A stretch of 59,363 nucleotides of DNA from Deltaproteobacteria bacterium (GCA_036574075.1 JAINCN010000034.1:1-59363), one strand, 5' to 3'; positions 39,292 to 48,778 are shown, counted from the first letter of the stretch. Program-made: numbers and translations. The notes: generated by a model from the letters alone, not told the origin.

Positions 39292-39434
39292 CTTCCGTGC
39301 GGCAAATAGCCCCCGTCCATGGGGGCGGATTTGCCGTTCGAGCCCCGTCCATGGGCGCCTCACTCCACAAATACCCCGGACGTCGGCTTATTGTGAAAAA
39401 TTGCCAAGTTAAGTTCATATCTCACGGATTCAGG
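39292..39434 (+). repeat. Palindromic repeat element, copy 7 (left end lost, subfamily B)
   Basis: 143 bp remain: from TTCCGTGCGGCAAATAG through both hairpins, ACAAATACCCCGGACGTCGGC, the GTTAAGTTCATAT arm and a perfect right terminus CTCACGGATTCAGG. The left terminus and left stem strand (expected at about 39261-39291) are replaced by unrelated sequence. It ends 5 bp before the methyltransferase ATG. Confidence 0.88.
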
Positions 39435-39439
39435 TCATT

Positions 39440-40657
39440 ATGAATGAACGAGCCCAACACATTCACGAAAGAACCCGCTCCAAGATCCTGTTCAACCTCC
39501 GATGGAATACCCCGAATGCAATCCACGAAGACGAATACCTCTTTGAGGTAAATCTATGCCGGGACATCCTCCCGGACCCACTCCTGCGTCAAATCCTGGG
39601 GAAAAAACCGGGGGATCGTATCGAAATCACCTTTCCCCCCGGAACACTCGTCTCCCCCTACGAGAAAGGCCGCCGTTTTACCCTTTCCCGTTCCCAATTT
39701 AGAGGAGATTTCCTCCCGGCGTTTGGCCGTTTCTACCCACAAGGCCTCCTCCGTGACATTCCCGGAGTCTATCCCGAGACGATCACTCCCTTTCGGTGTG
39801 TGGAAACGGGTTCCAAAACCTTTGACGCGGATCTTAACCATCCCTTTGCCCTCCATTCGGCAACGCTTTCGGCCACAGTCCTTGCTGTTCAGGAGTTCGA
39901 CGACTCCCGAGGAGGAGCACTCCAAGATTTAATGGCGCTCCTTTGCGACGGACCGGGGATGCAGGCACGGTGGGAAGGTCGCCCCACGGACTTCTTTAGG
40001 GACGCTGACGCTGTTTTCCGGCGTGACGACGAAAACCCAGACATCGCCTTTTATACCGAACCCCGCCTTGTAACCCACCTCGATGACCAGGCGCTCAAAA
40101 ATGTCCAGAAGCTTTATGGGCGTCTCCTTCAACCGGGATCGAAGGTCCTCGACCTAATGTCGAGTTGGAAATCCCATATCCCGGACGGACTTAAACTCGA
40201 TGCCCTTGTGGGTATCGGCCTGAATGATCAGGAGATGGAGGCCAACTCCCAACTCACAGCCCATACCGTGCATGATTTGAACCAGGACCCACAGATACCC
40301 TATGAGGATGGCAGCTTCGATGCGGTTATCTGCACTGTTTCTGTCGAATACCTGACCAGGCCGCTCGATGTATTTTCAGAAGTGGCGCGTGTCCTGCGCC
40401 CGCATGGCTTATTCGTCCTTACCTTCTCGCATCGATGGTTCCCCCCGAAGGTCATCTCCCTCTGGCGGGATCTTCATCCGTTTGAACGGGTCGGTCTCGT
40501 CACTGAATATTTTCTAAGGACAAACCGATTCTCGAATCTCACCACACTGAGCATCAGGGGCTGGCCCCGTCCCGAGCATGACCGATACTATCCACGCCTC
40601 AAGGACTCTGATCCTGTTTTTGCCGTGTGGGGTCGTACTCACAGAGGGACCACATGA
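39440..40657 (+). CDS. SAM-dependent methyltransferase (type 11) with N-terminal extra domain
   Basis: 405 residues. Residues about 200-330 are a class I methyltransferase: GSKVLDLMSSWKSHIP (motif I, altered), DLNQDPQIPYEDGSFDAVICTVSVEYL and VARVLRPHGLFVLTFSHR. The first ~160 residues contain a region (LGKKPGDRIEITFPPGTLV...HPFALHSATLSATVLAVQE) that may be an FKBP/SlyD-like or other small beta domain. Substrate unknown. The only upstream purine stretch is the terminal GGATTCAGG of repeat copy 7, so the repeat supplies its 5' leader. It is followed after 103 bp by a photolyase gene. Confidence 0.8.
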   Translation: MNERAQHIHERTRSKILFNLRWNTPNAIHEDEYLFEVNLCRDILPDPLLRQILGKKPGDRIEITFPPGTLVSPYEKGRRFTLSRSQFRGDFLPAFGRFYPQGLLRDIPGVYPETITPFRCVETGSKTFDADLNHPFALHSATLSATVLAVQEFDDSRGGALQDLMALLCDGPGMQARWEGRPTDFFRDADAVFRRDDENPDIAFYTEPRLVTHLDDQALKNVQKLYGRLLQPGSKVLDLMSSWKSHIPDGLKLDALVGIGLNDQEMEANSQLTAHTVHDLNQDPQIPYEDGSFDAVICTVSVEYLTRPLDVFSEVARVLRPHGLFVLTFSHRWFPPKVISLWRDLHPFERVGLVTEYFLRTNRFSNLTTLSIRGWPRPEHDRYYPRLKDSDPVFAVWGRTHRGTT

Positions 40658-40760
40658 ATCTCATCACATTTTTCGAGACCTCTTTCAGAACCGAGTCCTT
40701 GCCATAGCCGATGGGAAGAGGAGGGTCAAAAGGGGCTGGCACGCATCCTGACTAAAGGCC

Positions 40761-42197
40761 ATGTCCCAGACACCTGACATCCAGAAAGAACGTATCTCAC
40801 TCCTAAACTCCGCCCCCTTGGCAACCGGGGCCTATGTGCTCTACTGGATGCAGGCCTCTCAAAGGGTCACCCAGAACCACGCACTCGAGTACGCAATCCG
40901 AAAGGCCAACGAGCTCAACCAATCCCTCGTGGTCTTCTTTGGGGTCACGGACCGTTTCCCTGAGGCCAACCTCCGGCACTATGCCTTCATGCTACAGGGA
41001 ATCGCAGAGACGGCGCAAAGGCTGCGGGACCGGGGCATACTTTTCGTCTTGAGAAAGACGGATCCGGAAAAGGGGGCTCTGGAACTTGCCGGACGGGCGT
41101 CCCTTGTGGTGGTAGATAGAGGATATCTCCGCATCCAAAAAACGTGGAGGAGATTTCTTGCCGAAAGGGCGCTGTGTCCGGTCATCCAGGTGGAAAGCGA
41201 TGTGGTCGTGCCGGTCGAAACCGCCTCTAAAAAGGAGGAATACGCCGCTGCCACCCTGCGTCCCAAAATCTTACGGCTCCTGCCTTACTTTCTTCGCCCA
41301 GTCGAGGAGACGCTCCTGAAACGCACCTCGCTCGGCATGGATCTAGAGACCATGGACGCCACAAACACCGAAGGGATCCTTGAAGGCCTTGAGATCGACC
41401 GCAGTGTCCAGCGTGTAGATCGATTCTTCATAGGTGGAGAATCAGAGGCTCAACGGCGACTTGCCGATTTCATTGCCACGAGACTCGAAGACTACGCAGA
41501 GGCACGAAACGATCCAACCAGACGCGTGTGCTCGGACCTCAGCCCCTACCTACATTTCGGCCAGATATCCCCCCTCGAAATCGCCCTTTCGGTCCTCAGG
41601 GCAGAGGTCCCGGAAAGACGCTCCATAGACATGTTCATCGAAGAGCTGATCATCCGCCGGGAACTCGCCATGAACTTCGTCCACTTTTCACCTGACTATG
41701 ACTCTTTCGCCTGCCTTCCCACCTGGGCCAGGGACACACTTAACAAGCACCGGTCAGACGGTGCAGGTCCGCTGTACTCGCGGGAGACATTCGAGAAGGC
41801 CGCGACTGACGACCCATACTGGAATGCGGCGCAGAAAGAAATGCTCGTCACGGGAAAAATGCACGGATACATGCGGATGTACTGGGGTAAAAAGATCCTC
41901 GAGTGGTCCCGTACTCCGGATGAGGCATTTGAAACGGCGCTCATCCTCAACAACAGATACGAACTCGACGGTAGGGATCCGAATGGATTCGCTGGTGTGG
42001 CCTGGTGTTTCGGCAAACACGACAGACCGTGGCCTGAAAGGCCGGTTTTCGGAACGGTCCGCAGCATGACGGCCTCGGGACTCAGAAAAAAATTTCCCAT
42101 TGACACCTATGTCCGCCTCGTGGAAGACCTGGCGACAGGGGGAAAACGTCCGTCCTCCGGGGATCTCTTCTCCAGCCAAGGGGAAAAATCCTTATAA
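40761..42197 (+). CDS. phrB: Class II CPD photolyase
   Basis: 478 residues. Class II signatures: YVLYWMQASQRVTQNHAL near the N-terminus, YLHFGQISPLEIA, and the FAD-binding region MHGYMRMYWGKKILEW plus LNNRYELDGRDPNGFAGVAWCFGKHDRPW. It repairs cyclobutane dimers using light. Presence in an otherwise anaerobe-like gene set suggests exposure to surface or shallow sites, which is an inference. Confidence 0.92.
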   Translation: MSQTPDIQKERISLLNSAPLATGAYVLYWMQASQRVTQNHALEYAIRKANELNQSLVVFFGVTDRFPEANLRHYAFMLQGIAETAQRLRDRGILFVLRKTDPEKGALELAGRASLVVVDRGYLRIQKTWRRFLAERALCPVIQVESDVVVPVETASKKEEYAAATLRPKILRLLPYFLRPVEETLLKRTSLGMDLETMDATNTEGILEGLEIDRSVQRVDRFFIGGESEAQRRLADFIATRLEDYAEARNDPTRRVCSDLSPYLHFGQISPLEIALSVLRAEVPERRSIDMFIEELIIRRELAMNFVHFSPDYDSFACLPTWARDTLNKHRSDGAGPLYSRETFEKAATDDPYWNAAQKEMLVTGKMHGYMRMYWGKKILEWSRTPDEAFETALILNNRYELDGRDPNGFAGVAWCFGKHDRPWPERPVFGTVRSMTASGLRKKFPIDTYVRLVEDLATGGKRPSSGDLFSSQGEKSL

Positions 42198-42247
42198 CGC
42201 AGGTTTCCGGTCCCCTTTTAAGGCATGTCGCGGCATGGGGGTTCCCT

Positions 42248-43282
42248 TCAGTCCCACAGGCCAGGTTGTGGAGGCATCTCCCCTTTGCCTGCTTCAGTCT
42301 CCTCATCTGCCCCCTCTCCAGGAAGCCTAAGGCCTGGAAGGAAGAGATACCGATCGAGCATCTTCTGGAAATCCGTCCATGAGCGCCGGCCGGCAGGCAA
42401 GGTCTTCTTGAGTCCGGCGAGGAAGTTGAGCTTGGCGTCGAGATCGTCTATGAGGTGGAGCACCAGGGCCTCCTCAGTCATAGGGAGGACGGGGGAGCCG
42501 AATTCCCGCTGCCCGTGGTGGCTGAGGATGAGGTGCTTCAAGGCCGAGATCCTCTCGCCCGCCCCTGGAGCATCCTCCAGAAGCGGGCAGAATCCCTCCA
42601 CGATCGTCAGCCCGATGGCGATGTGGCCAAGGAGTCGCCCCCTGTCCGTATAATCTATGGGAGGGGCGTCGTATCGGAGTTCGTCGATCTTTCCAATGTC
42701 GTGGAGGATGGCCCCGGTCACGAGGAGATCCCGGTCGATCTGGGGATAGAGACGGCTTACCTGAACGGCGTTCCTGGCAACCGAAACGCTGTGCTCGAGA
42801 AGCCCCCCGATGTAAGCGTGGTGCATCCTCTTGGCCGCAGGGGCGACGCGAAAGGCGGCGGCGATCCTACGATCTCGAAAGATGAACCCGAGAAGCCCGG
42901 AAAGAACAGGATCCTTCACGCCCTTCATAAACCTCTGGAACTCGCTCCACAGGGCATCCGGATCCGCAGGCGTCACTGGAAGGAAAAAACCAGGATCCGG
43001 GACCTCAACCTTCCTGAGGACACTGAGTTTCACCTGAAGGCTCTCGCGGAAAATCTGCGCCTCGCCCTTGATAAATACGGCATCCCCTGTCTCGAAAAGA
43101 CCTGCGAACCCGGCCGCGTTTTCCCACAGACGGCCCTCGATCCGGCCTGACCTGTCCGAGAGTGTGAGGGCCAGGTAAGGGATCCCGTTTTTTGTGTCCA
43201 GCAACCTTTTCTGCTCCACGAAAAAGATCCCCTCAATGGAGGCCCCAGGGGTGATGTCCGAGACAAAGTGCCCCTTTTCCAT
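42248..43282 (-). CDS. YhaM-like HD-domain 3'-5' exoribonuclease
   Basis: 344 residues from the ATG at 43282, 10 bp after nadE. N-terminal OB-fold (GIFFVEQKRLLDTKNGIPYLALTLSDRSGRIEGRLW) and an HD domain (HHAYIGGLLEHSVSVARNA, GAILHDIGKIDEL, HLILSHHGQREFGSPVLP, LIDDLDAKLN). This OB-HD order is typical of YhaM 3'-5' exonucleases. Confidence 0.9.
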   Translation of the reverse strand: MEKGHFVSDITPGASIEGIFFVEQKRLLDTKNGIPYLALTLSDRSGRIEGRLWENAAGFAGLFETGDAVFIKGEAQIFRESLQVKLSVLRKVEVPDPGFFLPVTPADPDALWSEFQRFMKGVKDPVLSGLLGFIFRDRRIAAAFRVAPAAKRMHHAYIGGLLEHSVSVARNAVQVSRLYPQIDRDLLVTGAILHDIGKIDELRYDAPPIDYTDRGRLLGHIAIGLTIVEGFCPLLEDAPGAGERISALKHLILSHHGQREFGSPVLPMTEEALVLHLIDDLDAKLNFLAGLKKTLPAGRRSWTDFQKMLDRYLFLPGLRLPGEGADEETEAGKGEMPPQPGLWD

Positions 43283-43292
43283 GGATGCGACC

Positions 43293-44930
43293 CTACCACC
43301 GGTAGGCATGGGCAAGTGGGTAGCGCCTGCCGTACCCAAAGGCCTTGGTGGTCACCTTGGGGCCGAGGGGGGCCTGGAGCCTCTTGTACTCGCTACGGGC
43401 GATCATGGAGAGGATTCGGGCCACGAGCGCCGGATCGTAGCCCCTGGAGATGATCTCCTCCCGGGATGCGTTTTGTTCGATATGGAGCTCCAGAACCGCG
43501 TCGAGGATGTCGTAGGGCGGAAGATCATCCTGATCCTTCTGGTCCGGGCGGAGTTCCGCTGACGGTGGGCGGGTGATGATCCTCTCAGGGATCCCTGACC
43601 CGGTTGCGTTCAGGTGGCGCGCGATCCGATAGACCATGGTCTTCGGGACGTCCGAGATGAGGGCATAACCACCGCTGAGATCACCGTACAGCGTACAGTA
43701 CCCGACCGCGAGCTCGCTCTTGTTTCCGGTGCTCAGAACGAGATGGCCGAATTTGTTGGAGATCGCCATGAGGAGGTTACCTCGGATGCGGGCCTGGATG
43801 TTTTCCTCTGTGCTATCGGGCTTACACCCGACAAAGACAGGGGCAAGGGTCTCCAGATACCCCTTGAATAGCCCTTCAATAGGGATCGTCAAAAGCTCGA
43901 TGCCGAGATTTTCGGCAAGCTGGGTGGCGTCCAGAATGCTCTCCCTGGATGTATAGGGCGAGGGCATGATGACCCCGAGGACATTTTCCCGTCCGATGGC
44001 CCGGGCGGCAATCGCGGCCGTCACCGCCGAATCCACGCCCCCGCTGAGTCCGAGGACCGCCTTTTTGAATCCGCATCGTCTCATGTAGTCACAAAGGCTG
44101 AGGGAGAGGGCCTTGATGAGGACCTCCTCGTCGGATTCGACATCAGGCCCCAGATCCCCGTCACCTGTTTCAAGATCTGAAACCACAAGGGACTCGGCAA
44201 AAGAGGACGCACGGGCGATCACCCGCCCGTCAGAGGCCACTACCAGGGAATGCCCATCAAAAACAAGGCTGTCCTGACCGCCGACGGCATTCACGTACAC
44301 AAAAGGAACTCCATATTTGCCCGCAAGGTGGGAAAATATCCTCTCCCGGAGGCGGGGTTTTTCGAGTTCAAACGGAGAGGCGGCGATATTGACCAGGAGA
44401 TCTGCCCCCTTGCTGACAAGCTCACCCACCGGGTCCACCCGGTAACGGCCCTGCGAGACGAGATCCGGGTCGTTCCAGGCGTCCTCGCAGATGGTGATGC
44501 CGATGGAGCGGCCCCGGAAGGTCACGGGCGCGGACGGAGGCCCGGGCTCGAAATAGCGGGTTTCATCAAAGACGTCGTACGTAGGCAGGAGCTGCTTGTG
44601 GATCTCGGCGAGGATCCGCCCATCCTCGAAAAGGACGGCTGTATTGTAAAGCGGCTTGCCGAAGTCCTCCTTCCTGGGTGTGGCGACCCCGCAAATGACC
44701 CCGATACCCCTCACCTTCGAGACGAAAGACTCAAGGGCCTTGATGCCTTCCTGTACGAACTGCCCATGCTCGAGGAAATCCTTGGGAGGGTAGCCGGAGA
44801 GGGCGAGCTCGGGAAAGACGATGAGATCGCACCCTTGCGCCGCTGCCGCCACCGCGCAATCCACAAAATGGACGACGTTCTCCTGAAAGCCCCCGATAGT
44901 CGGGTTCACCTGAGCGAGGGCGATCTTCAT
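43293..44930 (-). CDS. nadE: Glutamine-dependent NAD+ synthetase
   Basis: 545 residues. N-terminal nitrilase-like glutaminase with catalytic Glu (FPELALSGYPP), Lys (HKQLLPTYDVFDETRYF) and Cys (ITICEDAWN); C-terminal synthetase with LGLSGGVDSAVTAAI, STGNKSELAVGYCTLYGD and the TRPPSAELRPDQKDQDDLPPY C-terminal signature. Both halves are complete, so ammonia is channelled within one polypeptide. It follows the sufB-like gene by 7 bp. Confidence 0.96.
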   Translation of the reverse strand: MKIALAQVNPTIGGFQENVVHFVDCAVAAAAQGCDLIVFPELALSGYPPKDFLEHGQFVQEGIKALESFVSKVRGIGVICGVATPRKEDFGKPLYNTAVLFEDGRILAEIHKQLLPTYDVFDETRYFEPGPPSAPVTFRGRSIGITICEDAWNDPDLVSQGRYRVDPVGELVSKGADLLVNIAASPFELEKPRLRERIFSHLAGKYGVPFVYVNAVGGQDSLVFDGHSLVVASDGRVIARASSFAESLVVSDLETGDGDLGPDVESDEEVLIKALSLSLCDYMRRCGFKKAVLGLSGGVDSAVTAAIAARAIGRENVLGVIMPSPYTSRESILDATQLAENLGIELLTIPIEGLFKGYLETLAPVFVGCKPDSTEENIQARIRGNLLMAISNKFGHLVLSTGNKSELAVGYCTLYGDLSGGYALISDVPKTMVYRIARHLNATGSGIPERIITRPPSAELRPDQKDQDDLPPYDILDAVLELHIEQNASREEIISRGYDPALVARILSMIARSEYKRLQAPLGPKVTTKAFGYGRRYPLAHAYRW

Positions 44931-44937
44931 GGCGAGA

Positions 44938-46149
44938 CTACATCCCCAGGCGGGTCTCTTCCACGATCGACTGGAGTTCTCGATCCAGCTCCGGCGGAAG
45001 GCCCTCGATTCTGACGTTCAGAAAACCCCGGACGATGGTGGACGTGGCCTCTTCCTCACTGAGCCCCCGGGCCATGAGGTATTCGATCTCTTCCCGGGCG
45101 ATTCGGCCGACAGCGGCCTCGTGGGACATGTCCACGTCAGCGACATGGGCCTCGAGCTCCGGGATGGCATGGATAACGCCCTGTTCCGCCAGGATGAGCC
45201 CCTGGCACTCGAGATGGGCCTTCACCTTTGGGGCGCGTCCGATGAGGTGCCCACGGGCTGTGACCTTTCCCCCAGACGAGATGGTCCTGGAGATGATCTC
45301 GGCACGGCTCCCAGGTGCATCGAGAAAGACTCGGGCCCCGGTGTCGAGCAAAGTACCCTCGGGGGCTACGAGCACGGAATGGAACCGGGCGAGGGCGTTT
45401 CTACCGGCAAGGATCGCAAAGGGATAGGTCTGAACAGACTTCACCCCCTTGAGCGAGATATAGTTGGAGAGAAAAATCCCATCCTCCTCCACACGGATAC
45501 CGGTCCTGGGACGGACATGGACCTCCTCGCCCCAGTTGTGGATCATGGTGAAGACGAGCTTCGCACCCTTTTTTACATAAAACTCTGAGATCCCGATGTG
45601 AAGGCCTGTAGTGAGGTCAGGATGGGTGGCGCATCCGGTAATGATATGGAGTTCGGAGCCCTCCTCGGCCACCACCACGTTGTGGACGCGCTGGGCTACG
45701 TTCTCGTTTCGGATGTAAAGGCACGCCTGGACGGGATAGACGACCCTTTCGCCTGGAAGGGCGCGGATGAAATATCCGTTGTCGAGGTGGGCAGCCGTCT
45801 CCTTCGTAAAGACGTCCTTGTCTCTCTCGATGAGCCCCCAGAGATAACCCTTTAGGCCGTCGTACCTTTTCATCGCCTCGGTTATGGGGAGAAGCTCAAC
45901 CCCAGAGGCCGTACACTCGCACTGGGCGACGTTGCAGTTCGACTGGATGAAGGTCCCGGACCGCGTGGAGCCTTTGAGATCAATCCCCACCTGGCGCAAT
46001 CTTCCCAGCTCGTTCTCCCCGAAAGGTTCCACGCCGAAACCGACATCAGAGGCAGGGACGAAGCGATCGAGCAACGCCCGATCCTCAGGGGCCACGCAAG
46101 GATCTGGATCACTGGGGTCTTTCACAGGATTCGCTGGATGTTTCGGCAT
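44938..46149 (-). CDS. SufB/SufD-family scaffold protein (SmsB-like)
   Basis: 403 residues from the ATG at 46149 (an ATG three codons earlier is possible), overlapping sufC by 28 bp. The product has the right-handed beta-helix of SufB/SufD (GSELHIITGCATHPDLTTGLHIGISEFYVKKGAK, SLKGVKSVQTYPFAIL) and C-terminal DMSHEAAVGRIAREEIEYLMARGLSEEEA. A CNVAQCEC segment is near residue 75. Only one SufB/D gene is present next to sufC, with no sufS, sufE or sufU, as in the two-gene minimal SUF (SmsCB) modules of anaerobes. Fe-S cluster assembly. Confidence 0.87.
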   Translation of the reverse strand: MPKHPANPVKDPSDPDPCVAPEDRALLDRFVPASDVGFGVEPFGENELGRLRQVGIDLKGSTRSGTFIQSNCNVAQCECTASGVELLPITEAMKRYDGLKGYLWGLIERDKDVFTKETAAHLDNGYFIRALPGERVVYPVQACLYIRNENVAQRVHNVVVAEEGSELHIITGCATHPDLTTGLHIGISEFYVKKGAKLVFTMIHNWGEEVHVRPRTGIRVEEDGIFLSNYISLKGVKSVQTYPFAILAGRNALARFHSVLVAPEGTLLDTGARVFLDAPGSRAEIISRTISSGGKVTARGHLIGRAPKVKAHLECQGLILAEQGVIHAIPELEAHVADVDMSHEAAVGRIAREEIEYLMARGLSEEEATSTIVRGFLNVRIEGLPPELDRELQSIVEETRLGM

Positions 46150-46865
46150 CGCGCGCACTCCTCATATCCGTATTTCTGGATCGCCTCAAAGATCTCTACG
46201 GGGTTTCCGTGGCAATAGATCTGGCCGTTGAGCATCACGTGCCCCTTGTCCGCTGCGAGATAGTTCAGGATAAACCCCGTATGTGTGATGATGAGACCCG
46301 ATTTTTTCCTTCCCTTGTGCACATCCTTCTGAAGAAGCTTCTTGATCATCTCGCCGATCACATGGAGGTTCTCGATATCCACTCCTGATTCGGGTTCGTC
46401 GAGGAGAGTGAGATCGGGGTCCTGGGCAAGGAGCTGGAGGAGTTCCGATTTCTTTATCTCCCCGCCTGAAAAACCGAGATTCACCTCCCGGTCGAGAAAG
46501 TGATCGAAGCCCCAGACGCGCGCCAGCCTGGCCGCCTCCTCCCGGGAGATGCGGGAAAAGGCGAGCATGTCCACGAGCTTCACCCCTCTGAGCGTGGGCG
46601 GCCTCTGGAAGGAAAGGCCCAGCCCCCGGATGGCCCGCTCGTTCGTTGGCAGATGGGTGATGTCCTCTCCCTTGAAAAGGATCCTGCCGTGCTTGACCGT
46701 GTAACCGGAAAAGCCCATCAGTGTCATGAGGAGAGTGGTCTTACCCGACCCGTTCTTGCCAAAAAGGCAGTGTGTCTCGCCCTGCCCGATATGAAGGTTG
46801 ATCCCTTTCAGGACCTCCTGACCCTGGACATCTACCCAGAGATCCTCGACCTGGAGCATGCGCAT
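46122..46865 (-). CDS. sufC: Fe-S assembly ATPase SufC (SmsC-like)
   Basis: 247 residues, soluble ABC ATPase: Walker A FGKNGSGKTTLLMTLMG, Q-loop FQRPPTL, signature FSGGEIKKSELLQLL, Walker B LTLLDEPESGVDIENL and IITHTG switch His. KKSEL and ESGVD are SufC-specific. It energises the adjacent SufB-like scaffold. First gene of a leftward run to nadE and yhaM-like. Confidence 0.94.
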   Translation of the reverse strand: MRMLQVEDLWVDVQGQEVLKGINLHIGQGETHCLFGKNGSGKTTLLMTLMGFSGYTVKHGRILFKGEDITHLPTNERAIRGLGLSFQRPPTLRGVKLVDMLAFSRISREEAARLARVWGFDHFLDREVNLGFSGGEIKKSELLQLLAQDPDLTLLDEPESGVDIENLHVIGEMIKKLLQKDVHKGRKKSGLIITHTGFILNYLAADKGHVMLNGQIYCHGNPVEIFEAIQKYGYEECARCRNIQRIL

Positions 46866-46967
46866 TTATCTCCTGTCCGCAAACGTAAAATGTCTTTTAT
46901 ACATCATCGTCCCCGCCTTGACACGTTTTTTTGATCAGCCGATCGCGCTGCAAAAACCTAACAATCT

Positions 46968-47111
46968 GATCCCGCTCAAAAAGCCCGAGATGCAAGGCGC
47001 AAAATTTTCCAGAAATGAGGAGGGCGAATCACGATTCGCCCCTACAGCGTCAGCCGTATGGACTGGAAAATTGAAGCAACGCCGCGAGAATCGGGCTTTT
47101 TCAGCAGGATC
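46968..47111. repeat. 144-bp inverted repeat between sufC and mlaE
   Basis: Outer arms GATCCCGCTCAAAAAGCCCGA and TCGGGCTTTTTCAGCAGGATC pair with three mismatches. Nested inside are AATTTTCCAG/CTGGAAAATT (perfect), GGCGC/GCGGCG-like pairs and a central hairpin GGGCGAATC-AC-GATTCGCCC. No ORF. It could act as a transcription barrier between the divergent operons or be a MITE-like element. Distinct in sequence from the 174-bp family. Confidence 0.8.
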
Positions 47112-47175
47112 ATCCGCCTGGAACGACCCGTTGATATGCTCCTCCTATCGTGATAATTTTTTAAACTTTGAGATC

Positions 47176-47979
47176 ATGAAAACGATGCCCATGGAAAATA
47201 TCTGCGAGAGGCTCGGGGAGCACGCCCTCTACTACGTCAATTATGCCGGAAGACTTGGTATTTTTCTGTTTCTCTGCCTGACGAGCATCCTCGCCCCCCC
47301 CTATAAGATCCGGCCTGTCATCCAGCAGATTCATTTTATCGGGGCCAAATCCCTCTTCGTCATCGTCTTTACCGGTGCCTTCACAGGCATGGTCCTCGGG
47401 CTCCAGGGATATTACAGCCTGAGGCAATTCGGATCTGAAAGCGCCCTCGGATCCGCGGTCGCTCTGAGCCTCATTCGGGAGCTCGGCCCTGTCCTTACGG
47501 CACTCATGGTCACAGGACGGGCAGGAAGCGCGATCTGCGCGGAGATAGGGATCATGCGTAATTCCGAGCAGATCGACGCCCTTGAGTGCATGGCCATCGA
47601 CCCATACAAGTTTCTCATGGCCCCCAAATTCCTGGCCGCCATCTTTTCGCTCCCCCTCCTGACAAGTTTTTTCGACGTCATTGGGATATTCGGGGGGTTT
47701 CTCATCGGCGTCAAGCTCCTTGGAGTCAATGAGGGCGCCTACTTTTCCGGCATGTACAAAAGCGTAGTGTGGGATGACGTATATATGGGAATCGTGAAAT
47801 CCCTGTGCTTCGCCGTTATCATCGTCTGGATCTGTGCAGGCAAGGGTTTCTACCTCCATCTCGAGCGCTCTGGCGGATTCGGCGCCGAGGGGGTCAGCCG
47901 TGCGACGACCAACGCAGTGGTCCTTTCCTCAGTTGCGATCCTCGTCTGGGACTATCTCATCACCGCCATACTACTCTAA
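47176..47979 (+). CDS. mlaE: MlaE-type lipid transport permease
   Basis: 267 residues from the ATG at 47176 (ribosome site weak; ATGs at 47185 and 47191 are alternatives; the frame is open upstream but there it runs into the inverted repeat). Five or six membrane helices, the family signature GMVLGLQGYYSLRQFG, VTGRAGSAICAEIGIMRNSEQIDALECM and DPYKFLMAPKF. Inner-membrane permease of the Mla phospholipid ABC system. First gene of a rightward operon mlaE-F-D-C, cNMP protein, mlaA. Confidence 0.94.
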   Translation: MKTMPMENICERLGEHALYYVNYAGRLGIFLFLCLTSILAPPYKIRPVIQQIHFIGAKSLFVIVFTGAFTGMVLGLQGYYSLRQFGSESALGSAVALSLIRELGPVLTALMVTGRAGSAICAEIGIMRNSEQIDALECMAIDPYKFLMAPKFLAAIFSLPLLTSFFDVIGIFGGFLIGVKLLGVNEGAYFSGMYKSVVWDDVYMGIVKSLCFAVIIVWICAGKGFYLHLERSGGFGAEGVSRATTNAVVLSSVAILVWDYLITAILL

Positions 47980-48001
47980 ACAGCTTCCGTTCACGTGCCT
48001 G

Positions 48002-48778
48002 ATGCCAGAGCAAAACGTCGTCATAGAACTCAGGGGGGTCGACAAATCATTCGGCCGACAGAAGGTCCTCGACCAGGTAAACATCGTGATCCCCGAGGGA
48101 AAGACCACCGTCATCGTAGGGGCGAGCGGCCAGGGTAAGTCCGTCCTGCTGAAACACATGCTCGGGCTCATCCGTGCCGACAGGGGGGAGGTCCTCGTCC
48201 TTGGGCGTGACATCGCCCGCATGAGCAACCGGGAACTCAGGGACACACGGACCCGTTTCGGTGTCCTCTTTCAAGGTGCGGCCCTCCTCGACTCCATAAC
48301 GGTCTTCGACAATGTCGCACTCCCTTTGAGGGAGCGCACCCGGCTCACTGCAACGGAAATCAGGAAACGGGTCCGGGAAAAACTCGAACTCATGGGCCTG
48401 GTGGACGTTGACGAAAAATATCCCGCTCAACTGAGCGGTGGGATGAAGAAAAGGGTGGGACTTGCACGGGCACTCATTTTAGAGCCCAAAATCGTCTTTC
48501 TCGACGAGCCAACGACTGGCCTCGATGTCAAGATGAGCAAAGAGATCTACCGTCTCATCCACACGACACAGGAAAGGCTTGGATTCACGGCCGTCATCGT
48601 GAGTCACGATGTCCCAAAGATCTTCAAGCTCGCAGATTACATCGCCCTCATGGCCGCATCTCGAATCCAGGGCTGCCTTACACCCGTCGAATTCCAGCTC
48701 TCGGACAACCCGTACATACGTGATTTTGTCCAAGAGACCATGGGAGAGATCTACACGTCAGGAGAACGAGTTACATGA
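48002..48778 (+). CDS. mlaF: MlaF-type lipid transport ATPase
   Basis: 258 residues from the ATG at 48002; the frame extends into mlaE but without conservation. Walker A VGASGQGKSVLLKHMLG, Q-loop LFQGAALLDSITVFDN, signature LSGGMKKRVGLARAL, Walker B IVFLDEPTTGLD and switch VIVSHDV. MlaF energises MlaE. Overlaps mlaD by 4 bp. Confidence 0.94.
   Translation: MPEQNVVIELRGVDKSFGRQKVLDQVNIVIPEGKTTVIVGASGQGKSVLLKHMLGLIRADRGEVLVLGRDIARMSNRELRDTRTRFGVLFQGAALLDSITVFDNVALPLRERTRLTATEIRKRVREKLELMGLVDVDEKYPAQLSGGMKKRVGLARALILEPKIVFLDEPTTGLDVKMSKEIYRLIHTTQERLGFTAVIVSHDVPKIFKLADYIALMAASRIQGCLTPVEFQLSDNPYIRDFVQETMGEIYTSGERVT

Noticed and set aside
46858-47175. Upstream extension of MlaE
   Set aside because: The frame stays open from 46858, but it reads through the inverted repeat with no membrane-protein character. 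The conserved MlaE N-terminus starts near 47176.
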